Positions 43,385-51,572 of a stretch of 64,000 bases of DNA are shown here, piece after piece (position 1 is the first letter of the stretch; every line of letters starts with the position of its first letter). The DNA comes from Kitasatospora sp. DSM 101779 (lineage in GTDB: Bacteria; Actinomycetota; Actinomycetes; Streptomycetales; Streptomycetaceae): NCBI RefSeq assembly GCF_025655475.1, contig NZ_JAHTIK010000001.1, positions 578,371-642,370 of the forward strand. Direction: 5' to 3'. The translations under genes were made by a program, and so were the position numbers. A model generated the notes under the pieces. It ran no database searches. It saw only the letters and a list, made by a program, of their open reading frames with translations, and was not told the origin of the DNA.

Positions 43385-44017
43385 TCACCTCACTTCTTCG
43401 TCGAGTCGGCGCCGGTCGCCGGCGGGGTTGGGGACGATGCCGAACAGGTCGGGCATCGGGCCCGGGTCGGTGTGGTCGTTCTCCGGCACCTGGGAGTGCC
43501 CGTAGTGGCCGGAGCGGGTGTTCCAGACGGTGGCGGAGCGGTTGGCGGACCAGGTGGGCGCGCCCATCGGCCAGACGTCGGGGACGCCCCAGGAGCGCAG
43601 CCAGGGGACGATCCGGTCGAGGCCGGTGCAGGGGGCGTCGGCGAGGGTCGGGTAGACCTTGCCGCCGACCCGGCAGTACGGGAAGAAGAGGCTCTCGATC
43701 TGGAGGCAGATGTTGCCCTTGCGGTTGGTCTCGACGCCGCCGGCGGCGTTGACGACGGACTTGCTGCGGGAGGTGGCGGCGAAGAACTGGGCGCACCGGC
43801 CGGTGAACGGGTCCCAGAGCAGGTGCGGGGCGGCACCGGAGCCGGAGCCCGCGAAGTAGCCGGCCAGGGTGTCGAAGGGCACCAGGTCGGCGGGGGCGTC
43901 GGCGGTGGCGTTGCGGTCCCAGGTGATGTGCCAGATGGTGCGGGATCCGCCGTCTCCGGCCATCGGGGCGTCGTCGAGTTGGCGCCGTTCGGCGCCGGGC
44001 AGGTAGAGGTCGGCCAT
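43385..44017 (-). CDS. N-acetylmuramoyl-L-alanine amidase-like peptidoglycan hydrolase without signal peptide
   Basis: 210 aa. The zinc-amidase pattern is visible: first His in TIWHITWDRNA, NICLQIESLF in the middle, and the last ligands in HSQVPENDHTDPGPMPDL. Cleaves the MurNAc-L-Ala bond in peptidoglycan in its family. No export signal is present, as in phage endolysins, so it may act on cell-wall fragments inside the cell, or be released by lysis or another route. ATG at 44017. Operon with the 115-aa gene. Confidence 0.8.
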   Translation of the reverse strand: MADLYLPGAERRQLDDAPMAGDGGSRTIWHITWDRNATADAPADLVPFDTLAGYFAGSGSGAAPHLLWDPFTGRCAQFFAATSRSKSVVNAAGGVETNRKGNICLQIESLFFPYCRVGGKVYPTLADAPCTGLDRIVPWLRSWGVPDVWPMGAPTWSANRSATVWNTRSGHYGHSQVPENDHTDPGPMPDLFGIVPNPAGDRRRLDEEVR

Positions 44018-44524
44018 CGGTACCCCTTCGTGGTGGGGGCGGGCGTCGCGGCAGGGTTCGGCACCGCCCGTGGGCGGCCGCGACGGCTCCGGGAGCTCGC
44101 GGTCGGCTGACGTATCCCGTCGCGCGCGGCGTCGGAGCATGCCGCCCGGACGCGGCCGCCGCATCGCCCGGGTCCGGCCGGTGCGAGGCCGGTGCGGCGG
44201 CACGCACGGCCGGGCGCCCGACGCCGTCCGCCGACGCGGTGCGAATCGTCGGACAAACCCGCAGGGACTGGTGTGGGATCGGGCGCGGCCGGCGCGCGCC
44301 ACCCCGGTCGTCGTTCGGCAGGGGTCGTGCTCGACGCCGGCGGCCTCGCGCGGCGATGGGAGCCTCCGCGGGCCTGCCTGACGTCCTGTCGGACGGTATG
44401 TGCCCGCCCTGCCGCGCCTGGAACATGCCAATGAGCCGAACATGTCGGCAGGTCAGACCGGTTGCGGGCGCCGGGTCCGGCGGCGGAGCCGCAGCCGGTC
44501 CGGCGCGGCCGCCGCCCGGGTGCC
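44018..44524. other. intergenic stretch upstream of the amidase operon
   Basis: About 500 bp with no gene I can support. A direct repeat AACATGCC / AACATGTC (spaced 17 bp) near 44421-44446 is the only clear motif. Confidence 0.6.
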
Positions 44525-46390
44525 TCAGCGCCGGCCGAACAGCCGACGGAGCAGACCGCGTCGCCGCACGGGCGCCAGCGCGCCGTCGTCGGGGGCGGCG
44601 GTGGCGGCGGGGGCGGTCCGGGTGAGGCTGCGGGCGAGGTCGAGCGCGGCGGGATCGGCCCAGGGGCAGGCGAGGACCAGGGCGCAGAGCGAGGGCAGCA
44701 TCGCCACGTCGCGGCTTCGGGCGGCCGCGGCCGCGTGGTGCAGCCGTTCGACCAGCCGCTCGGCGATGTCGGCGCGCGTCTCGGGGAGCGTCCAGGCGAC
44801 GGCGACCAGGGCGAAGCCGGCGGCCTCCACCGTCCAGTCCTCGGCGCCGTGCAGCAGGTCGAGCAGGAGCTCGCGGCGCCGCGAGCCCTCCCAGGCCTCG
44901 TCGGTGCGGTGGTGGGCGAGGCCCAGGCAGGCGAACGACTGCACGGCGCGCACCCACAGCTCCGGCTGGTGGGCGAGCAGGGCGCGGCCGAGCTCGTCGG
45001 CGCGGGGCGCCGGCGGGTGGGCGAGGACGCCGAGCAGGTCCGCGGGGCCGAGGCCGGCGAGCCGGACGGCGTGGTCGTAGGCGGCGGGCGGCGAGGGCCA
45101 GACGACCTCGGCGGTGTCCCGGACGAGTTCGGCGGCCGCGGCGGACGGCGGCGGGACGGCCGGCACCGGGTCCGTGCCCCGCCAGCTCCACACCCGGGTG
45201 GCGACCGGCCGCAGCGGCACCCGCGGGTCGGGCTCGGGCACCTCCCGGAAGGCCACGTCGGCGGCGGGGAGGGCCAGCCGGACGGCGGTCACCGCGCTGG
45301 GCGCCTCCAGCCGGGGCACGGCGATCGCGGGCCCACCGCCGCGGCCGGTGCCGGGCGACTCCAGGAGGCGGTGCAGCACGTTCACGGTGGTCTCCCCGGT
45401 GCCCGGCACCATGCCGAGCCAGGGCAGCTGCCGGGCGAGGTGGGCCAGCAGGTCGGGTGCGTACTCGTGGTCGGGGTGCTCGCGGTGGTGGTCGGCGAGG
45501 GCGAGGAGGTGTGCGGTGCCGCCGTCGATCCGGTGGCGCAGCCCGTGCCGGGCCGGCGCGGCCCTGGGGTGGTCGGGGTCGGCGGCGAGGACGCGGTCCA
45601 GCCACCGGAGGCCCTCGGCGGGGCGGCCGGTGGCCCCGTACAGCTCGGCGACGTCCACCGCGAGGTGGCTGTCGGACGGGTCCCGGGCGAGTTCGGCCTC
45701 CCAGACGGCGAGGGCGCGGTCGGGGTCGCCGTGGGCGCGCAGGGCGTTGCCGAGCATCACGGCGGCGACGTGGCCGGGCGCCAGCCGGTGGGCGCGTTCG
45801 GCGAGGCGGACGGCCTCCGCGGTGTCGCCGGAAAGGCGGACGAGCCCCGAGGCGAGGGCGAGCAGCAGGGCGTGGTCGGGGTGGCGGCGCACGGCGGCCC
45901 GCACGAAGGCGTCGAACGGCCGGACGGCCTCGCGCATCTCCTCGGGCAGCGGGTCGGGCAGGCCGCCGAGCGCGCGCGGCACGGCCTCGGCGGCGCTCTG
46001 CGGGTCGACCAGGTCGGGCAGGTCCTCGCGGGCGAGCCAGGCGGCGTGCGCCCAGGGCCGGGACGGTTCGAAACCGATCGCGGCGGCGAGCAGGCCGACG
46101 GCGTTGTCCCAGTCGCCCGCGGCGGCCTCGACGTGCGCCCGGCAGACCAGGGTGCCCAGGTACACCTCACCGTCGAGCGGGAAGTGCGTGCGGGCGGCCG
46201 CGGCGCCGCCGGCCAGGGCGCAGAGTTCGGCGAGCGCCTCGTGCAGGTCGGGCTGCTGCGGGTCGTGGACCACCGCCTCGGCGAGGTGCGCGGCGGCGTG
46301 CGCGAGGTCGCCGGCGTCGAGGGCGAGCCGGGCCAGGGCCACTTCGCCCCGGGCCTCCAGCTGTCCGTCACCGTGTTCCCCGTGGGCCAT
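44525..46390 (-). CDS. TPR-repeat protein
   Basis: 621 aa. Tetratricopeptide motifs run over about residues 15-300 (ARLALDAGDLAHAAAHLAEAVVHDPQQPDLHEALAELCAL, LLALASGLVRLSGDTAEAVRLAERAHRLAPGHVAAVMLGNALRAHGDPDRALAVWEAELARDP). The rest is alpha-helical with no known motif, ending in Arg-rich RRRGLLRRLFGRR. A scaffold or chaperone role is likely. ATG at 46390. It diverges from the SpoIIE-type phosphatase at 46593, a plausible partner. Confidence 0.85.
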   Translation of the reverse strand: MAHGEHGDGQLEARGEVALARLALDAGDLAHAAAHLAEAVVHDPQQPDLHEALAELCALAGGAAAARTHFPLDGEVYLGTLVCRAHVEAAAGDWDNAVGLLAAAIGFEPSRPWAHAAWLAREDLPDLVDPQSAAEAVPRALGGLPDPLPEEMREAVRPFDAFVRAAVRRHPDHALLLALASGLVRLSGDTAEAVRLAERAHRLAPGHVAAVMLGNALRAHGDPDRALAVWEAELARDPSDSHLAVDVAELYGATGRPAEGLRWLDRVLAADPDHPRAAPARHGLRHRIDGGTAHLLALADHHREHPDHEYAPDLLAHLARQLPWLGMVPGTGETTVNVLHRLLESPGTGRGGGPAIAVPRLEAPSAVTAVRLALPAADVAFREVPEPDPRVPLRPVATRVWSWRGTDPVPAVPPPSAAAAELVRDTAEVVWPSPPAAYDHAVRLAGLGPADLLGVLAHPPAPRADELGRALLAHQPELWVRAVQSFACLGLAHHRTDEAWEGSRRRELLLDLLHGAEDWTVEAAGFALVAVAWTLPETRADIAERLVERLHHAAAAARSRDVAMLPSLCALVLACPWADPAALDLARSLTRTAPAATAAPDDGALAPVRRRGLLRRLFGRR

Positions 46391-46592
46391 GCTCCGCCTT
46401 CCGCCTGCGTCCACCGGGTGCCGAGCGTATCCGCACGGTCGGGCGCGGTGCGGCGGCGGGGGCGGGGCGGCGCCGGGGTGCCCGGCCGGGGCGGCGGGCG
46501 TAGCGTCGCTGGTATGGGCGTTGTCCGGTTGATGCTGTGGCCTGCGCGGTCCTCCCGGCCACCGGGCGTTCCGGGCCTGCGGGGAGCCCCCC

Positions 46593-48683
46593 GTGCCGCG
46601 CGCCGCTGACCGGAGCCCGGCGGGCTGGGACAGGCGGATCGACGGCGCGCTGACCGGTGTCGTGGAACTGTGCGGAGCCTCGTCCGGGTGCCTGTACCTG
46701 CTGCCCGCGGGCGAGGAGGTGCTGCACCTCGCGGTGGTGCGGGGCCTGCCGGCCGAGTTCGTCGCACCGTGGACGCGGGTCGCGGTGACGGCGCCCGTGC
46801 CGGTCGCCGACGCGGTGCGGCGGCGGGCGGTGATCTGGGCGGGCAGCCAGCACGACTTCGCCCGGGAGTATCCGCGCTCCGCGGTGACGATGCCGTACCA
46901 CTTCGCGCTGGCCGCGGCGCCGGTGGAGGCGGACGGCGAGTGCGTGGGCGCGCTGCTGCTGCTGTGGCCGAGCGCCCATCCGCAGCACCTGGGCGAGGCG
47001 GAGCGGGCCGCGGTCGCCGCGGGCTGCGCGCGCCTCGGCGAGCTGTTGGCGGAGACCGCCCCCGCAGTGCCGCCGAGGCCGCGGGTGCTGCCGCTGCGGC
47101 TGGCCGCGGCGAAGCTGCCGGAGACGCCCGCGCGGGCCTTCGCCGAGCGCCTCCCGGGCGGCAGCTGCGCGATGGACCTCAACGGCCGGATCGTCTTCCT
47201 CACCGACTCGGCCTGCGCGCTGCTCGGCGCCGGCCCGGAGAAGCTGCTCGGCGCGCTGCCCTGGCAGGCGCTGCAGTGGCTGGACGACCCGGTGTACGAG
47301 GACCGGTACCGGGCGGCCATCATCAGCAGGGAGCCCGCCGCGTTCACCGCGATGCGTCCGCCGGACCGGTGGCTGGCGTTCCGGCTCTACCCGTCCGGCG
47401 ACGGCATCAGTGTGCGGATCACCCCGGCCGACGACGGCCCGGAGCCGGTGCCGCCGTCCCGGCCCGTGCCGGTCTCCCGGGCCGGCCAGATCTACCAGAT
47501 CATGCACCTCGCCGCGGCCCTCACCGAGGCGGTGTCGGTGGACGACGTGGTGTCGCTGGTCGCCGAGCAGGTGCTGCCCTCGTTCGGCGCGGACGGGCTG
47601 GCGCTGCTCACCGCCGAGCACGGCCGGCTGCTGGTGACCGGCTACCGGGGATACACCGACGACGCGATGGCCCGGTTCGAGGACATCCCGCTGAAGGTCC
47701 GGGACACCCCGACAGTACGGGCCCTCACCACCGGGATCCCCGGCTTCTACGGCAGCTCGGAGGAGCTCGCGGACGCCTACCCGGACGTCCCGCAGGTGAC
47801 CGGCAAGCAGGCCTGGGCGGTGCTGCCGCTGATCACCTCCGGCCGCCCGGTCGGCTGCCTGCTCCTCTCCTACGACCGGCCGCACCCCTTCGCCGCAGAC
47901 GAGCGGACGGTGCTGACCTCGCTGGCGGGCCTGATCGCCCAGGCCCTGGACCGGGCGCATCTGTACGACACCAAGAACCAGCTGGCGCACGACCTGCAGC
48001 AGGCGCTGCTCCCCCACACCCTGCCCGTCGTGCACGGCCTGGAGGTGGCGGCGCACTACCTGCCGACCACCCGGGGGATGGACGTCGGCGGCGACTTCTA
48101 CGACCTGATCCGGCTGGGACCGAAGGCCGCCGCCGCGGTGATCGGCGACGTCCAGGGGCACAGCTTCCCGGCGGCGGCACTGATGGGCCAGGTCCGCACG
48201 GCCGTGCACGCCGCCGCCGGCGCCTCGCCGGAGGAGGTCCTGGTGCGCACCAACCGGCTGCTGTGCGACCTCGATCCGGGCCTGTTCACCACCTGCCTGT
48301 ACGCGCACCTCGACCTCGCCGGGGGCAGGGCGTACCTGGTGAGCGCCGGGCACCCGCCGCCGGTGCTGCGGCCGCCCGGCGGTCCGGCCCGGGTGCTGGA
48401 CGTCCCGCCGGGCCCGCCGATGGGCATCGACCCGGACGCGATCTACCCGATCACCGAGGCGCCGTTCGAGCCGGGCGCCCTGCTGCTGCTCTACACCGAC
48501 GGCCTGGTGGAGGCGCCCGGCACCGACCTGGGCCGGGCGATCGCCGCGCTCGCCGGGCAGTTGGACCACTCGCTGGCCGGCGACCTCGAGGTGACGGTCC
48601 GTGAACTGGTCGCCCGGGCCCGGCGGGCGGGCCGCCGGTGGGACGACATCGCCACCCTGCTGCTCCAGGCCGGCCCGGCCTGA
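46593..48683 (+). CDS. second GAF-PAS-GAF-SpoIIE/PP2C-type phosphatase
   Basis: 696 aa. Same architecture and sequence pattern as the gene at 14084: GAF-like (LYLLPAGEEVLHLAVVRGLP), PAS-like (CAMDLNGRIVFLTDSACALLG), GAF (GKQAWAVLPLITSGRPVGCLLLSYDRPHPFAADE) and PP2C core (LQQALLPHTLPVVHGLEVAAHYLPTTRGMDVGGDFYDLI, VIGDVQGHSFPAAALMGQVRTA, LVSAGHPPPVL, LYTDGLVEAPG). A paralogous copy. Targets are expected among anti-anti-sigma factors. GTG at 46593 with GGGGAG site. Confidence 0.9.
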   Translation: MPRAADRSPAGWDRRIDGALTGVVELCGASSGCLYLLPAGEEVLHLAVVRGLPAEFVAPWTRVAVTAPVPVADAVRRRAVIWAGSQHDFAREYPRSAVTMPYHFALAAAPVEADGECVGALLLLWPSAHPQHLGEAERAAVAAGCARLGELLAETAPAVPPRPRVLPLRLAAAKLPETPARAFAERLPGGSCAMDLNGRIVFLTDSACALLGAGPEKLLGALPWQALQWLDDPVYEDRYRAAIISREPAAFTAMRPPDRWLAFRLYPSGDGISVRITPADDGPEPVPPSRPVPVSRAGQIYQIMHLAAALTEAVSVDDVVSLVAEQVLPSFGADGLALLTAEHGRLLVTGYRGYTDDAMARFEDIPLKVRDTPTVRALTTGIPGFYGSSEELADAYPDVPQVTGKQAWAVLPLITSGRPVGCLLLSYDRPHPFAADERTVLTSLAGLIAQALDRAHLYDTKNQLAHDLQQALLPHTLPVVHGLEVAAHYLPTTRGMDVGGDFYDLIRLGPKAAAAVIGDVQGHSFPAAALMGQVRTAVHAAAGASPEEVLVRTNRLLCDLDPGLFTTCLYAHLDLAGGRAYLVSAGHPPPVLRPPGGPARVLDVPPGPPMGIDPDAIYPITEAPFEPGALLLLYTDGLVEAPGTDLGRAIAALAGQLDHSLAGDLEVTVRELVARARRAGRRWDDIATLLLQAGPA

Positions 48684-48771
48684 CGGATGGGCCGATAGGA
48701 GTCTTCGAAGGGTGCTCGGTGGTCGATCCAGGGGGTGCGTGGGGACGCGTGGGGGCACCTCCGGGCCGAAG

Positions 48772-48850
48772 CCGGGGAGAACCGCGCAGTCCGGAGGTGG
48801 TGCTCCTGACGGTTCCGGCTCACCCCTGGTCCGCACGGTGCCCCGCATCC
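48772..48850. repeat. interspersed intergenic repeat, copy 3
   Basis: CCGGGGAGAACCGCGCAGTC at 48772 and CCCTGGTCCGCACGGTGCCC at 48824 are the same two boxes as at 38112 and 38169, with similar spacing. The interval 48684-48965 has no gene. Confidence 0.7.
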
Positions 48851-48965
48851 GAATCGCGCGTTCCCCGCGCCCCTGTGGGGCACCCGCGTGCCGTGAAGAC
48901 ACGCCCTCGGTGCGCCCCGCCGCGGCGATCCCCTCGTGTGCGGAGGGCTGCTGCGGCCGGTCCGG

Positions 48966-49757
48966 TCAGTGGTGGTGGCCGGGGCTGCCGTGTGGGGGAA
49001 TGCTCGGCGAGGCGGCGGGCGCCGCGGGTCCGGAAGCGCCGCGGTTCGACGGCGTGGGCGTGGCGGCCGGTGCGGGCGCGGCGGCCGGTGCGCTGCTCGG
49101 GCCGGAGGCCGGGGTCTCCTCGTGCTGGTGGTCGTGCCCATCCACGGCGTCGTCGTGACCGTCGTCGTGGCCGTCCTCGGCGGGTGTGCCGTGGTGGTGG
49201 CCACCCGTCTCGGCGGGCATGCCGGCCGCGACCTGGTGCAGGCCCAGGTACCCGCCCGCCCCGAGGACGAGGACGGCCGCGCCGAGGGGGCCGAAGATCC
49301 GGCGCAGCGGTCGGCGGGCCTCCTTGAGGGTGAAGGCGACGAAGGACAGCAGGAGCCCGGCCGGGATGAGCACGGCCGCACGGTCGGGGAAGTCCTCGAA
49401 GTGCTGCATGCCGCCGCTGAGCATGCCGATGCCGAAGGACAGGCCGAAGGAGGTGCCGAGCACCGCCACGATCCGCAGGGCGGTGAGCCGGCCCGGCTGC
49501 CGCTTCTCGGCGGCGATCGCGGCGGTGAGGAACAGGGCGGCGCCGGCCGCGCCGATCAGCGTGTAGCGGGCGGGGTCGAGGGGGTGGTGGACGATCGCGC
49601 CGCTGAGCAGGCCCGTACCGACGAAGTAGCCGATGTAGCCCAGGTAGCGGCCGATCAGGGACGGTTCCGGGCGGGCCCGGCGGGCGGCGGCCCGTCCTCC
49701 GCCGGGCACGGGTGTCCTGCGGGAGCGGTCGTCGGTGGGCGCGGTGGTGACGTTCAT
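48966..49757 (-). CDS. five-helix membrane protein with His/Asp-rich cytoplasmic or external tail
   Basis: 263 aa. About five membrane helices (YLGYIGYFVGTGLLSGAIVHH; IGAAGAALFLTAAIAA; ALRIVAVLGTSFGLSFGIGML; VLIPAGLLLSFVAFTL; LGAAVLVLGAGGYLGLHQVAAG), then a tail rich in His and Asp (ETGGHHHGTPAEDGHDDGHD and DHQHEE ... HGSPGHHH), a probable metal-binding segment. Suggested role: copper or other metal handling, from composition and neighbours only. Six 14-bp repeats lie upstream (49883-49966). Start ATG at 49757. Confidence 0.7.
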   Translation of the reverse strand: MNVTTAPTDDRSRRTPVPGGGRAAARRARPEPSLIGRYLGYIGYFVGTGLLSGAIVHHPLDPARYTLIGAAGAALFLTAAIAAEKRQPGRLTALRIVAVLGTSFGLSFGIGMLSGGMQHFEDFPDRAAVLIPAGLLLSFVAFTLKEARRPLRRIFGPLGAAVLVLGAGGYLGLHQVAAGMPAETGGHHHGTPAEDGHDDGHDDAVDGHDHQHEETPASGPSSAPAAAPAPAATPTPSNRGASGPAAPAASPSIPPHGSPGHHH

Positions 49758-49882
49758 GGGAAGCCCTCGGTGAGCGCGGTCGGGAGACGGGCCCGGGTGC
49801 CGCATCGGCACACGGGCGGCGGGGCGCTCGGAGCAGGGGTCATGGCGGTGTGGCGCGCTCGTGTCCGGCGTGTTCGTTCCTC

Positions 49883-49966
49883 GTGCTCGGGCACGGGTGC
49901 TCCGGCATCGGTGCCCGGGCACGGCTGCTCGGGCACGGGTGCCATGGCATCGGTGCTCCGGCATGG
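49883..49966. repeat. six tandem 14-bp near-palindromic repeats
   Basis: Units GTGCTCGGGCACGG, GTGCTCCGGCATCG, GTGCCCGGGCACGG, CTGCTCGGGCACGG, GTGCCATGGCATCG and GTGCTCCGGCATGG follow each other exactly at 14-bp steps. Each is close to GTGC-4-GCAC. They lie 126 bp before the His-rich membrane gene, upstream of its promoter, so they may be a binding array. Confidence 0.85.
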
Positions 49967-50018
49967 AACGGTGCGGGTGCGGCGGCCGTTCGGCAGGGTG
50001 CTCCGCGCGCGGGCTCCG

Positions 50019-50486
50019 CTAGATCCGTAGGACCTGGCCGCTCGCGGGGCGGTCCGGTCCGCCGCCGGCGGTGCGGTGGGCGGACTCGACGACCGGTACG
50101 ACCGGTTCGGGCAGCACGGCTGCGGCGGCGGGCAGCAGCCACAGCCCGGGCAGGGGCGGAGCCTGGGCGGGGCCGGCAGCCAGGCACGCGTGCCCGCCGT
50201 GGCCGTGACCGTCTCCGTCGAGCGGGACGGGTAGTGCCACCGCCCACTCCGAGCCCGCGGTGTCGCACGCCACTGCGGAGGCGTGCCCCTCGTCATGGTC
50301 CACGTGCTGATCGGCGGTCGCGGCATGGACACCGGCGGACAGGTGACCGGCAGGCGATTCGCCCTCCAGCCCGTGGCAGAGCGTCAGCGCGAGGACCGCC
50401 AGCAGCACCACCACCCAGCTCCGGCACCATCCGACACCGGTCGGCAGCGGGCCGACCGGGCGCAGGGAGGTGAGGGCAGCGGGCAC
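50019..50486 (-). CDS. DUF6153-like secreted/membrane protein
   Basis: 155 aa. Starts PAALTSLRPVGPLPTGVGWCRSWVVVLLAVLALTLCHGLEG, one hydrophobic segment, then His/Asp-rich parts (ADQHVDHDEGHASA, DGDGHGHGGHACLAAG) and a second hydrophobic segment near the end. This resembles the DUF6153 type. GTG at 50486 sits right at the predicted transcription start, so the mRNA is likely leaderless. With the gene at 53855 it flanks the BlaI/M56 genes. Confidence 0.6.
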   Translation of the reverse strand: MPAALTSLRPVGPLPTGVGWCRSWVVVLLAVLALTLCHGLEGESPAGHLSAGVHAATADQHVDHDEGHASAVACDTAGSEWAVALPVPLDGDGHGHGGHACLAAGPAQAPPLPGLWLLPAAAAVLPEPVVPVVESAHRTAGGGPDRPASGQVLRI

Positions 50487-50493
50487 GGGCGCG

Positions 50494-50520
50494 ATCCTAA
50501 CCGACCCCGGTTCGGGGGTC
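50494..50520 (-). promoter_or_regulatory. promoter with CsoR-like dyad, leaderless start
   Basis: Minus strand: the 18-bp dyad GACCCC-N6-GGGGTC (50503-50520) is followed by TAGGAT (-10, 50499-50494), whose expected start point falls on the GTG at 50486. A GC-tract dyad near the -10 is the form of copper-sensing CsoR operators. Confidence 0.5.
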
Positions 50521-50878
50521 GGTGCCCCGTGTGCCCGGGACGGGGTGCCGGCCGAGCCTGCGGCACACACAGCCGTCCGGACAGGTCCGCAGGGCACGGT
50601 CTGCGGAATTCGGGCGCCGGACCTCCAGTCAGGCGGGGCCCGAACCGCCGGGCCGGCGAGCGTGAGGGCCGACCGGTCGGCGGACGGCGCCAGGTGACGG
50701 GAGGGCCGGTGCCGTGGACACCGCGTGCAGGGTGCAGGCCGGTCGCTCCCGCGGCAGAACGTCGTCGCGAACCTGTCCGATCTCCGCAGCGTCCGACAGC
50801 GACCCAGCCGGGAAGCCCCCCCCAGGTGAGCCATGCGCGCGGTCGACGTGGCGGCCCCGGTGCAGGGGCCCGGCGGGC

Positions 50879-51022
50879 GTGAACGCGGTCCTGCAGCCGT
50901 GGGCCGGCGGCGCCGACGGCGCAGTGCGGCCGTGGTCGACCGACGAGGACCCGACCGACCCGCCGATCGCCAAGACCGCGCGGGACCCGAGCATCGTGGC
51001 CCCGCCGCTGTACGACGCATAG
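50879..51022 (+). pseudogene. coding remnant with no clear start
   Basis: The frame VNAVLQPWAGGADGAVRPWS then TDEDPTDPPIAKTARDPSIV and APPLYDA ends at TAG 51022. Nearly every third base is G or C, a sign of real coding. No upstream frame is readable. DPxIVAPPLY recalls a motif of phage-tail-like particle proteins, a weak match. The flanking stretches 50521-50878 and 51023-51194 show no gene. Confidence 0.4.
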
Positions 51023-51194
51023 CCGATCCGGGCCGGAGCGGGTGCCCGCGTCGTCACCTGCGCGATGTGCCGCACGGATGCCCGCCCAGACCGGCCGGGC
51101 GTGAGGTGGCTTCTGTCCACCCCCGCGGCGTTTGGCCTGCGGCCCTCGCCCTGGCACTCTGTGCTCCGGCACGGAGGCGACGTGAAGGGATCGG

Positions 51195-51572
51195 GTGGCT
51201 GGGGTGCGCGGGTTCGGTCAGCTGGAGGCCGAGATCATGGAACGGCTGTGGTCCTGGGGCAGGCCGGCCACGGTCCGGGAGATCGTCGACGACCTGAACG
51301 TCGTACGGCCCGTCGCCTACACGACCGTCAACACCGTCGCCGACATCCTGCACCGCAAGGGTTGCGTGCACCGCTCCAAGGAAGGCCGGGCCTGGGTCTA
51401 CGAGCCGGTCCGCTCCCGCGAGTCCTACACCGCCGAGATCATGCGCCAGGTGCTGGGCGAGGCGGCCGACGCACGCGCCGCACTTCTGCTGTTCGTCGAC
51501 GGCATGGACGACGGCCATGCCGCCCTCCTGCGCGAGGCCCTCGCGGGCCGAGTCCCCGGCGGCCGCCCGTGA
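51195..51572 (+). CDS. BlaI/MecI/CopY-type repressor
   Basis: 125 aa. GQLEAEIMERLWSWGRPATVREIVDDLNVVRPVAYTTVNTVADILHRKGCVHRSKEGRAWVYEP is the typical winged-helix of BlaI/MecI/CopY. Its DNA-binding activity is ended by proteolysis or metal in relatives. The stop (51570-51572) overlaps the GTG start of the downstream M56 protease gene (GTGA), so they are translationally coupled. It neighbours a copper-type gene set, so the CopY comparison is apt. GTG at 51195 with AAGGGA. Confidence 0.95.
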   Translation: MAGVRGFGQLEAEIMERLWSWGRPATVREIVDDLNVVRPVAYTTVNTVADILHRKGCVHRSKEGRAWVYEPVRSRESYTAEIMRQVLGEAADARAALLLFVDGMDDGHAALLREALAGRVPGGRP

